A stretch of DNA of 5,499 nt from CAYTQK01 sp964439745. GTDB taxonomy: Bacteria; Desulfobacterota; Desulfobacteria; Desulfobacterales; Desulfosudaceae. Location: NCBI GenBank assembly GCA_964439745.1, contig CAYTQK010000221.1, positions 1 to 5,499 on the forward strand, written 5' to 3'. The notes under the pieces were generated by a model. The model was not told the DNA's origin and ran no database searches. It saw only the letters and a program-made list of their open reading frames with translations. A program made the translations under genes and the position numbers. Position 1 is the first letter of the stretch; each line of letters opens with the position of its first letter. This document shows, in pieces, positions 1 through 5,407 of the stretch.

Positions 1-1
1 G

Positions 2-697
2 GGACAGGGCAAGAGAAGGCCCGGGGCTGTCACCAGGGAGGCCGTCAAGAACCACGGCCACCTCGTGGGATGGAAAAAAGCCACCGCCTTTGCAACCACT
101 CCCAGCAGCAACGGCATTACCATCAATGTACAGGGCAAAAACAGCGCCACCGGCATCCCGCCCGAAGATTACGAACGCGTGCGTGACCGCCTCCGCGACC
201 AGCTGCTCGACTTCACCCATCCCGCCACCGGCCGGCCGGTAGTAAAACAGGTCTGGACCCGGGAAGAAGCCTTTGCCGGCACGGACGCGGACATGGCACC
301 CGACCTGACCCTGCAGTTGTGTGACAACGGCCTGGTCTCCACGGTCAAATCAGAAGACGTGGTCAAACCGCGGCGCGAATGCGTGGGTGTCCATTATCCC
401 ATGGGGGTCTTCATGGCCAAGGGGCCCGGCATCCGGGCCGGAGAACGGCTTTCCCCCCTGGACATCCTGGATGTGGCCCCGGCCATGCTCTACAGCCAGG
501 GTCTGCCCATTCCTGAGGATTACGAGGGGCGGGTGCCGGAGGAAATGCTGACGCCCGAGGCCCTGGCCGAACGGCCGGTGATCGTTGGACCGGCCTCTTC
601 CGCCGCGGCGCCGCAGGCCGACGACGCCCCGGAAATGGACGCGGAAGACATGGGACTGATCATGAAACGACTCAAAGGACTGGGCTATATTTCATAA
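2..697 (+). CDS. AlkP-superfamily (type I) phosphodiesterase / nucleotide pyrophosphatase-like protein, C-terminal part, 5' truncated
   Basis: The frame is open from base 2 with no stop or convincing start, so the gene began before the window; 231 residues are visible. Seen: the C-terminal half of a type I phosphodiesterase of the alkaline phosphatase superfamily. It runs through WKKATAF (about 23-29), GITINVQGKN, a PPEDYERVRDRL helix, TGRPVVKQVWTREEAFAG, then APDL, and G-V-H-Y-P-M-G-V-F-M-A-KGPGI with His131 of the visible part at the position of the conserved late metal-ligand His. It continues with DILDVAPAMLYSQGLPIPEDYEG and ends in MKRLKGLGYIS, a tail common in this superfamily. These enzymes hydrolyse phosphate mono- or diesters at a two-metal centre; the nucleophile and other metal ligands lie off-window. 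A low-complexity Ala/Asp linker (about 195-215) precedes the tail. It ends 15 bases before the hydrolase gene, so the two probably share a transcript. Substrate unknown; the superfamily call is firm, anything finer is not. Confidence 0.85.
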   Translation, partial: GQGKRRPGAVTREAVKNHGHLVGWKKATAFATTPSSNGITINVQGKNSATGIPPEDYERVRDRLRDQLLDFTHPATGRPVVKQVWTREEAFAGTDADMAPDLTLQLCDNGLVSTVKSEDVVKPRRECVGVHYPMGVFMAKGPGIRAGERLSPLDILDVAPAMLYSQGLPIPEDYEGRVPEEMLTPEALAERPVIVGPASSAAAPQADDAPEMDAEDMGLIMKRLKGLGYIS

Positions 698-700
698 ACA

Positions 701-705
701 AGGAG
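701..705 (+). promoter_or_regulatory. Ribosome binding site of the alpha/beta hydrolase gene
   Basis: AGGAG lies 7 bases before ATG713, immediately after the stop of the preceding phosphodiesterase gene. It fixes the hydrolase start and implies independent ribosome loading within one operon. Confidence 0.8.
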
Positions 706-712
706 AGAATTC

Positions 713-1597
713 ATGCCGTTTGTCACTGTCAACGGGGTCAAACATCACTATTTGCGGAAAGGAGAAGGGCCTGACGTGGTGCTCATTCACGGAATGGGCG
801 GCAACATGTCCTTCTGGTATGCCAATAAGGCGCTGGCCACCCTGAAAGCGGACTTCCGGGTGACCGTTTATGATATGCGCGGCCACGGCTACAGCGAGTT
901 CGTTGAAACCGGCTACACCTCGCTGGACCTGTCCCGGGATCTGGCCGGATTGATGGATGCCATCCGCCTGAAAAGGGCCTTCCTGGTAGGTCACAGCCTG
1001 GGGGGGCTGGTAGCCCTGCACACGGCCCGCCTGTATCCGGAAAAAGTATCCGGGCTGATCCTGGCCGAGGGCAATATTCCGGCCCTGCGTCACCTCATCG
1101 ACCTGGACAAATGGCCGTACCGCAAGCAGCGGGAAGATATGCTGCGGGAAATCAATCCCAAGCTGCCGGAAATCCTGAACGGCTTTAACATGTACTACCT
1201 GGAATACCGCTTGAAGGAATTGCGCAACGGCAAGGCCATCAATGACCTGGCCGATTTCGGCATGCGCAAGGGGCTGACCGTCAAGGCCGACACGATTCTG
1301 AAAATTCTGGACGAAACCACGGCCAAAACAGACATCAAAAAAATTGCCGGTTTAACCGAGGAAAGCATCCGGGAAGTGGAACATGTCACCCTGGCCCTGT
1401 ATGGCCAGTACTCCCCCCTGATTCCCGTGTGCGATTATCTTTCCGCAAACCTGGTCAACTGTCAACGGGTGGTGGTACCGGAAGCCTGCCATCTTTTCCC
1501 GGCCCGCCTGCCGGACCAGTTCGTTCATCATGTCAGAAATTTTCTGTTACGTGCCAGCGAGGAGGATCTTCTTGAAAAAGAATACGCAGTTAACTGA
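713..1597 (+). CDS. Alpha/beta hydrolase, thioesterase/esterase-like, with a probable Ser-Glu-His triad
   Basis: A 294-residue, complete cytoplasmic alpha/beta-hydrolase with no signal peptide. Seen: a typical N-terminal strand pair, the oxyanion-loop motif HGMGG (26-30), DMRGHGYS (54-61), the nucleophile elbow GHSLGG with Ser95, a helical cap region (about 125-215), and the catalytic His260 in PEACHLFPARLP. The usual acid after strand beta-7 (G-x-x-D) is absent: the sequence there is YGQYSPL with Ser234. Glu119, in LILAEGN straight after strand beta-6, is the best replacement, as in haloalkane dehalogenases of the LinB/DhaA type and in the CurM decarboxylating thioesterase. The start is ATG713, with AGGAG 7 bases before it. 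The last 26 bases overlap the sulfotransferase gene, so translation of the two is likely coupled. It could be a thioesterase, esterase or C-C hydrolase; the sequence alone does not decide. Fold certain, substrate unknown. Confidence 0.9.
   Translation: MPFVTVNGVKHHYLRKGEGPDVVLIHGMGGNMSFWYANKALATLKADFRVTVYDMRGHGYSEFVETGYTSLDLSRDLAGLMDAIRLKRAFLVGHSLGGLVALHTARLYPEKVSGLILAEGNIPALRHLIDLDKWPYRKQREDMLREINPKLPEILNGFNMYYLEYRLKELRNGKAINDLADFGMRKGLTVKADTILKILDETTAKTDIKKIAGLTEESIREVEHVTLALYGQYSPLIPVCDYLSANLVNCQRVVVPEACHLFPARLPDQFVHHVRNFLLRASEEDLLEKEYAVN
1559..1565 (+). promoter_or_regulatory. Ribosome binding site deciding a TTG start
   Basis: GAGGAGG sits inside the 3' end of the hydrolase gene, 6 bases before TTG1572. 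The in-frame ATG at 1530 has no comparable site, so the strong Shine-Dalgarno selects the rarer TTG start and couples the sulfotransferase to hydrolase translation. Confidence 0.75.
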
Positions 1598-2192
1598 AAC
1601 TTACGAGATCCCGCCGGTGTCAGAAGCCGTGACCCTGGTTTCCGGACTGCCGCGGTCCGGCACCAGCATGATGATGCGCATGCTGGCGGCCGGGGGCATG
1701 CCCGTTGTCACCGACAACATCCGCCGGGCCAATGAAGACAACCCCCGGGGATATTATGAACTGGAAAAGATCAAGCAGCTGGAAAAAGACGATACCTGGC
1801 TGGCCGATGAGAAGGGGAAGGTCATCAAGGCCATATCCGCCCTGCTGCCCCAGCTGCCCAAAAACATTTTTTATTATGTCATTTTCATGCAGCGGAATAT
1901 GGGGGAAATCCTGGCATCCCAGCGGAAAATGCTGGAGCGCCGGGGAACCGTTGCGGAATCCGACGTCCCGGACAAAATCATGGCGGCCAAGTACGAGGCC
2001 TACCTGGAGGCAACCTGTCAATGGCTTGAGCGGCAGGCGCATTTTCACGTGATCTATGTGCAGTACAACGAAATCCTGCGGGATCCCCTGGAACGGGCCC
2101 GTGAAGTGTGCGCTTTTCTGGACAATGGACTGGACCCGGAAAAAATGGCCCGGGTGGTGGATCCGGATTTATACCGGCAGCGACGCCAATAG
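1572..2192 (+). CDS. Compact PAPS-dependent sulfotransferase family protein
   Basis: 206 residues from TTG1572, chosen because GAGGAGG lies 6 bases upstream; an ATG at 1530 would add 14 residues encoded inside the hydrolase gene without a ribosome site. Seen: a 5'-phosphosulfate-binding loop VSGLPRSGTSMMMRML (23-38), in which GLPRSGTS matches the P-x-S-G-T-[ST] loop of PAPS sulfotransferases. A central QRNMGEILASQ segment has Arg108 and Ser116 eight residues apart, the pattern of the 3'-phosphate-binding Arg and Ser. There is a DNPRGYYE stretch (56-63), and the C-terminal helix ends VVDPDLYRQRRQ. Known: such enzymes move sulfate from PAPS to a hydroxyl or amine. At about 200 residues it is shorter than most (250-300), so the acceptor-binding part is reduced. 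The 26-base overlap with the hydrolase argues for joint action. A related P-loop kinase is possible but less likely given the Arg/Ser motif. Acceptor unknown. Confidence 0.8.
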   Translation: MKKNTQLTETYEIPPVSEAVTLVSGLPRSGTSMMMRMLAAGGMPVVTDNIRRANEDNPRGYYELEKIKQLEKDDTWLADEKGKVIKAISALLPQLPKNIFYYVIFMQRNMGEILASQRKMLERRGTVAESDVPDKIMAAKYEAYLEATCQWLERQAHFHVIYVQYNEILRDPLERAREVCAFLDNGLDPEKMARVVDPDLYRQRRQ

Positions 2193-2226
2193 AAATACCG
2201 GGCAGGGGGCCTGGTCCCAGGGGCGC

Positions 2227-2418
2227 GTGGTTCGCGGGCGGAAAATTCGTACTCAAACATACGGGGAGGGGGAAGTCATAGGGGGGGAAAGTGAAGACAC
2301 CATTGCCGGTGCCAACCACATGGATCCCATGTTCATCAGCGCCGACACCGCCGGCTATCGGACAAACCCGGTTATCGAACCGCTGCTGGACTTCGTCGAG
2401 ACCAACAGGACAGAATAA
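2227..2418 (+). CDS. Possible small hypothetical protein, or the coding-looking remnant of a decayed gene
   Basis: I do not recognise this. One frame is open to TAA at 2416-2418, followed at once by TGA. The part from 2296 to 2415 looks coding: about 31 of 40 codons end in G or C, and it reads naturally (ANHMDPMFISADTAGYR, NPVIEPLLDFVETN). Upstream of about 2295 the codon bias disappears and the sequence becomes basic and Gly-rich. No start is convincing. GTG2227 has AGGGG only 3 bases before it; ATG2320 would give 33 residues with no Shine-Dalgarno. It follows the sulfotransferase by 34 bases and lies before a likely terminator, so it would be the last gene of that operon. It may be a real small protein with an unclear start, or the tail of a gene whose front was lost. 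Coordinates of the start are a guess. Confidence 0.35.
   Translation: MVRGRKIRTQTYGEGEVIGGESEDTIAGANHMDPMFISADTAGYRTNPVIEPLLDFVETNRTE
2263..2287 (+). repeat. G-tract cluster (G4, G5, G7)
   Basis: Runs of four, five and seven G occur at 2263-2266, 2268-2272 and 2281-2287, separated by A and by an 8-base spacer. The seven-G run can be split into two GGG tracts, so the segment fits the loose pattern of an intramolecular G-quadruplex. The long run is also prone to slippage or sequencing error and lies across the doubtful small reading frame. Confidence 0.55.
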
Positions 2419-2434
2419 TGACCCCATCGCATCA

Positions 2435-2459
2435 GGCAGGAAATGTCTGCCGATTTTTT
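2435..2459 (+). terminator. Probable Rho-independent terminator after the phosphodiesterase-hydrolase-sulfotransferase operon
   Basis: GGCAG (2435-2439) pairs with CTGCC (2447-2451) around a short loop, with a possible extra G-T pair. GA and six T (2454-2459) follow. The stem is short, but the T-run is well placed, and it lies 17 bases after the last stop codon and 85 bases before the next gene start. Confidence 0.6.
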
Positions 2460-2506
2460 ATACCGGATAAACCATTCCGGGCTGCTCCTCTCAGGGAAGA
2501 GATACC

Positions 2507-2518
2507 GATCCCGGGATC
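2507..2518. promoter_or_regulatory. 12-base perfect palindrome upstream of the secreted propeller gene
   Basis: GATCCCGGGATC is a perfect palindrome 26 bases before ATG2545. It could be an operator half-site pair or a small transcript hairpin, or chance in GC-rich DNA. No -35/-10 pair was found near it, so its function is unsupported. Confidence 0.2.
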
Positions 2519-2532
2519 TGCAACCACATAAC

Positions 2533-2537
2533 AGGAG
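2533..2537 (+). promoter_or_regulatory. Ribosome binding site of the secreted propeller gene
   Basis: AGGAG lies 7 bases before ATG2545. It sets the start there rather than at the in-frame ATG2443, which lies within the terminator hairpin and would put 34 unlikely residues before the signal peptide. Confidence 0.8.
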
Positions 2538-2544
2538 AAAAAAC

Positions 2545-4287
2545 ATGAAGAACGTAACCGCAAGAATGGTACTGGCCATGATCTGCCTGGCTATTGCCCT
2601 GCCCTGCTTCGGCATGGGCAGCCCCCCGCCGTTCGGTCATGAACTGGCGGCCCGGGCGGAAGTGGACGAATGCTTTAACGGCCTGGGCAACCCCTATAAA
2701 CCCGGCCCCAATTGCTACTGGTGGGAAGATCCCAAGGCCAATCAGAATTATCTCTGGGGCCTGACCCAGGCCGGGGACAAACTCTGGTTCGGCACGGCCG
2801 CCAACATGCTCTGCCTGGTCCGGGCCTATAGTTCTTACAGCGCGGACGGCGGAGAAGGAATAGAAGATCTGCTGAGCGGCGTTTCCGCGTATGAAAACGA
2901 CTTATGGGCCTGCGAATACCAGCAGGGGCTGTATCCGGCCACCGAAATGATAACCGACGTCCCGGATGTCTTCGGCGATTACCGGCCGCCGAAAATCTAC
3001 ACCTATGACATTAATACCGGCACCCTCACAGACAAGTCCGACACCGTCACCGCGCTGAATGACCGGATCCGCCTGGAGACCACTTTCGGCCTGCGCTCCG
3101 CGGCTGCTTTTGACGGACTTGTTTTCCTGAGCGGGCCGGTTGCCCTGGACAAGGGAATCAACATGTTCGTGTTTGATGCCGATTCCGGCGAATTTATCTG
3201 TTCCGCCACCCTGAACCAGTACCAGAATATCCGCAAATGGCTGGTCATGGATGGGGTGCTTTACGCGGCCGTGGCCGACGAGACCGGCGGCGGCAAGGTC
3301 TTGCGCTGGACCGGCACCAGGGAAGACCCATTCTCTTTCGTCGAGGTCGGAAAACTGGACGGCGGCGGTGCCGAGATCGTGGAACATAACGGCCGCATCT
3401 TTGTGGGTACCTGGCCCAGCCGCGGAGAAGAACCCGCCGAAGCCGGCATCTGGATGAGCCCGGTGGTACCTGAAGGAGGACTTGTTCAGACCCATACCAA
3501 CTCCTGGGTAAAAGTTTGGAGGGCCGGTAATTATGAACCCGACCCCCTGAATGCCGCCATCTACGGGATCGGCGCCATGGCCTCTTACGGCGGCTACCTT
3601 TACTGGGGCACCATGCATGTTCATGGCAAGGCCGCGGTGGTGTATATCAATGAGTACAACATGGGCATTTCCAAATTTATTAATGCCTATTTCAACTCCT
3701 GGCGGGCCACGGCCATCTTCCGGGGGCACAACTTTGGCGACCCCGACTCCGTGGAACTGCTTTACGGCGATGCCACCCTGCCGGTCTATGTCTCCAACGG
3801 CGAATCATCCGGCTACTGGACCTACCGGGACAACAACATGGGCGGCATCTCCGGGAAATACGGCCAGGCCGGCTTCGGCAACGTCTATAACAACTATACC
3901 TGGACCATGGCGGTCTATGCCGACCAGTTGTTCGTCGGCACCATGGATCACTCCTACCTCTGGCTGGACTGGGATGCGCTGCAGCAGCACTACTGGGGCA
4001 ATGACTACTTTACTATCCCCACCTTTGATTTTCCCTGGCTGTGGACCCCCAGCGAGGAGGAGTATGGCGCTGATCTGTGGCGATTTCCGTCTACCGGCGA
4101 AAAAGCCGTTCGCGTCAGCCGGGACGGGCTGGGGAACTATACCAATTACGGTTTCCGGTCCGTGATCGTTGACGAAAACAACGGCAGCGGGTTGTACCTG
4201 GGCACCGCCAATCCGGCCAGCCTTAACACGGATTACTACGGCCATATCAACGGCGGCTGGGAATTGCTCCGGGTATTTGAACAATAA
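2545..4287 (+). CDS. Secreted beta-propeller-like repeat protein of unknown function
   Basis: 580 residues, complete. Seen: a signal peptide (Lys2 and Arg7, hydrophobic core about 8-20) leading to FGMGSPPP, so export across the inner membrane is likely; the residue before Cys21 is Pro, a poor lipobox. The rest carries a degenerate repeat in which a short hydrophobic strand, a turn with D/G/N, and then L-[WYF]-x-G-T recur: LWFGT (80-84), LWACE (120-124), LVFLSG (192-197), LYAAV (239-243), IFVGT (285-289), LYWGT (352-356), LFVGT (462-466), LYLGT (550-554). Second strands such as IYTYDINTG, MFVFDADSG and LWRFPSTGE fall between them. This is the signature of a six- to eight-bladed propeller. The C-terminal half is unusually rich in Trp and Tyr. 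Five Cys of the mature part (43, 57, 90, 123, 219) lie in the first 40%. No catalytic motif recognised. It has its own upstream gap after a terminator, so it may be a separate unit. Confidence 0.85.
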   Translation: MKNVTARMVLAMICLAIALPCFGMGSPPPFGHELAARAEVDECFNGLGNPYKPGPNCYWWEDPKANQNYLWGLTQAGDKLWFGTAANMLCLVRAYSSYSADGGEGIEDLLSGVSAYENDLWACEYQQGLYPATEMITDVPDVFGDYRPPKIYTYDINTGTLTDKSDTVTALNDRIRLETTFGLRSAAAFDGLVFLSGPVALDKGINMFVFDADSGEFICSATLNQYQNIRKWLVMDGVLYAAVADETGGGKVLRWTGTREDPFSFVEVGKLDGGGAEIVEHNGRIFVGTWPSRGEEPAEAGIWMSPVVPEGGLVQTHTNSWVKVWRAGNYEPDPLNAAIYGIGAMASYGGYLYWGTMHVHGKAAVVYINEYNMGISKFINAYFNSWRATAIFRGHNFGDPDSVELLYGDATLPVYVSNGESSGYWTYRDNNMGGISGKYGQAGFGNVYNNYTWTMAVYADQLFVGTMDHSYLWLDWDALQQHYWGNDYFTIPTFDFPWLWTPSEEEYGADLWRFPSTGEKAVRVSRDGLGNYTNYGFRSVIVDENNGSGLYLGTANPASLNTDYYGHINGGWELLRVFEQ

Positions 4288-4292
4288 AAGAA

Positions 4293-4307
4293 CCGGGCGC
4301 AGCCCGG
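4293..4307 (+). other. GC-rich hairpin just after the propeller gene
   Basis: CCGGGC and GCCCGG form a perfect 6-base stem around GCA, starting 5 bases after the stop codon at 4285-4287. No T-run follows, so it is not a classic intrinsic terminator. It may protect the transcript end or help the stronger hairpin downstream. Confidence 0.45.
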
Positions 4308-4329
4308 ACGTTGCCAATGGGTAAAATCA

Positions 4330-4359
4330 GCCCCGGCCGTGCCGCGGCCGGGGCGCTTT
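4330..4359 (+). terminator. Strong GC hairpin with short T-run: terminator or leader attenuator
   Basis: GCCCCGGCCG (4330-4339) pairs perfectly with CGGCCGGGGC (4345-4354) around the loop TGCCG, and GCTTTCT follows. The stem is very strong, but the T-run is short. It ends only 24 bases before the acyltransferase start at 4379. It therefore either ends the propeller transcript, or lies in the acyltransferase leader and limits read-through. Confidence 0.55.
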
Positions 4360-4365
4360 CTCCAT

Positions 4366-4373
4366 GGAGAAGG
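4366..4373 (+). promoter_or_regulatory. Ribosome binding site deciding the acyltransferase start
   Basis: GGAGAAGG overlaps the in-frame ATG4364 and is correctly spaced (5-9 bases) for ATG4379. ATG4364 itself has only CTTTCTCC before it. The start at 4379 is therefore preferred. Confidence 0.65.
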
Positions 4374-4378
4374 CTGGA

Positions 4379-5407
4379 ATGTCCGCAGACATCCGTCAAC
4401 AGTCCGCCAGCCGACCTGACCGGCGCGGCTATCATATCCCCGAGCTGGTGGTGGGCTGGGGTGAAAACTCCGCCGCCATCCTGGAACAGCTCGAAAAGTG
4501 GCGCGAATCCACAGCCCGGGCGCAAGAATGCGCCGGCTTCCTCAAGCAGCTTTCGTATGACAGCCAGCAGCGGTTCAGCCGGGAGAAGGCCGGCGCAGGT
4601 GCGCGTTTTGCCATAACGGCCTATACCGAACAAGAGCTGGAAAAAAAGCTGAGCCGGATACAGAAAATGATCCGCCAGCAGCCGGACAGGTCTTTCTCCT
4701 TTCCATCTGTCGGGCTCTTTTACGGCCAGGGGACACCCCTGGGCCGCACGGCCTTCCTGTTTCCCGGACAGGGCGCCCAGTATCTCGGGATGGGCGGCCC
4801 GCTGGCCGAAACCTTCCCGGCGGCCAGGCAGGTCTGGGACGAGTTGGGCGCCACGCGCTTTAATGGGAATACCGTCCGGGAAATTGTTTTTCCAGATAAA
4901 ATCGAAGACGACGAGTCCGCCCAAAAAGCCTTTTTGCGCCTCTCCGGCGCTGACTGGACCAATCCCTGCATTTCGGTGGTTGGAGAAGCTGTTTATACCC
5001 TTTTCTCAAGAATGGAGTTTCAGCCCGACGCGGTGGCGGCCCACAGTTTCGGAGATATCAGCGCCTTTCGCAGCGCCGGCATTCTCACCGCCGCGGAGAT
5101 GCTCCAGGCCACCCGCTACCGGGGCGAGCTGGGTGTTTCCTGTCCCCTGGCCACCCGCGGCTGTATTCTCATCGTCCCGGAGACGGCTGAGAAAACACGG
5201 GAAATCCTGGAAGCCAACCGGTTTGACGACGTCTGGATCGCCAACTACAATACGGCCCGGCAAACCGTTCTGTCCGGGGTCAAGGATTCCATATACAGGG
5301 CCCATGAGTTTTTTGAAGCGGAAGGGATCAGCAGTCAGCCCCTGCCCATTTCCGCGGCCCCGCACTGTCCCCTGGCCGTTGATGTAGCAAAAAAATTCTA
5401 CGAATAA
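4379..5407 (+). CDS. Acyltransferase (AT) domain protein of polyketide/PUFA-synthase type, interrupted by an in-frame stop
   Basis: 342 residues from ATG4379 to TAA5405. Seen: an N-terminal linker (about 1-115) like the region before AT domains in PKS and Pfa proteins, with a helical, charged stretch. Then GLFYGQG, and from about 124 the AT core: TAFLFPGQGAQYLGMG with Gln131, the nucleophile elbow AHSFGD with Ser223, Arg248 in ATRYRGELG, IANYNTARQTVLSG, and the catalytic His329 in SAAPHC. All four expected active-site positions are filled, though GHSxGE has become AHSFGD and the usual A-F-H is A-P-H. Known: these domains load malonyl or other acyl units from CoA onto an acyl carrier protein. 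No ketosynthase precedes it, so this is an AT-first protein, as in PfaB-type subunits. The stop falls about 70-80 residues before an AT should end, and the frame continues with AT-like sequence. Probably a nonsense mutation or base error in a longer gene. Confidence 0.8.
   Translation: MSADIRQQSASRPDRRGYHIPELVVGWGENSAAILEQLEKWRESTARAQECAGFLKQLSYDSQQRFSREKAGAGARFAITAYTEQELEKKLSRIQKMIRQQPDRSFSFPSVGLFYGQGTPLGRTAFLFPGQGAQYLGMGGPLAETFPAARQVWDELGATRFNGNTVREIVFPDKIEDDESAQKAFLRLSGADWTNPCISVVGEAVYTLFSRMEFQPDAVAAHSFGDISAFRSAGILTAAEMLQATRYRGELGVSCPLATRGCILIVPETAEKTREILEANRFDDVWIANYNTARQTVLSGVKDSIYRAHEFFEAEGISSQPLPISAAPHCPLAVDVAKKFYE

Noticed and set aside
321..551. A second + strand open frame within the phosphodiesterase
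   Set aside because: Its translation is rich in Trp, Pro and Arg, typical of an out-of-frame shadow of GC-rich coding DNA, while the main frame matches the AlkP superfamily throughout.
2056..2226. Extending the small reading frame back to ATG2056
   Set aside because: This part lies out of frame within the well-supported sulfotransferase gene, reads as Trp- and Cys-rich shadow sequence, and has no ribosome site.
2443..2544. Start of the propeller gene at ATG2443
   Set aside because: It would place the start inside the terminator stem and before its T-run, with no ribosome site, and would bury the signal peptide 34 residues in. ATG2545 has AGGAG at the right distance.
2545..2620. Lipoprotein signal at Cys21 of the propeller protein
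   Set aside because: The residues before the Cys are A-L-P, and Pro at -1 does not fit a lipobox. A standard signal peptide is the simpler reading, although the cleavage site is not clear.
2902..3729. A long open frame on the - strand (275 codons)
   Set aside because: It lies antisense to the propeller gene, has low-complexity Gly/Val/Pro-rich translation, no ribosome site, and no family features. High GC with GC-ending codons creates such antisense openings.
4379..4740. A ketosynthase domain in front of the acyltransferase
   Set aside because: No DTACSS-type Cys motif or HGTGT motif is present. The 115 or so residues before the AT core look like linker, and the start codon is at 4379.
5405..5407. 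Recoded stop codon (selenocysteine or pyrrolysine)
   Set aside because: The codon is TAA, whereas those systems use TGA and TAG. No other gene in the window has internal TAA codons.
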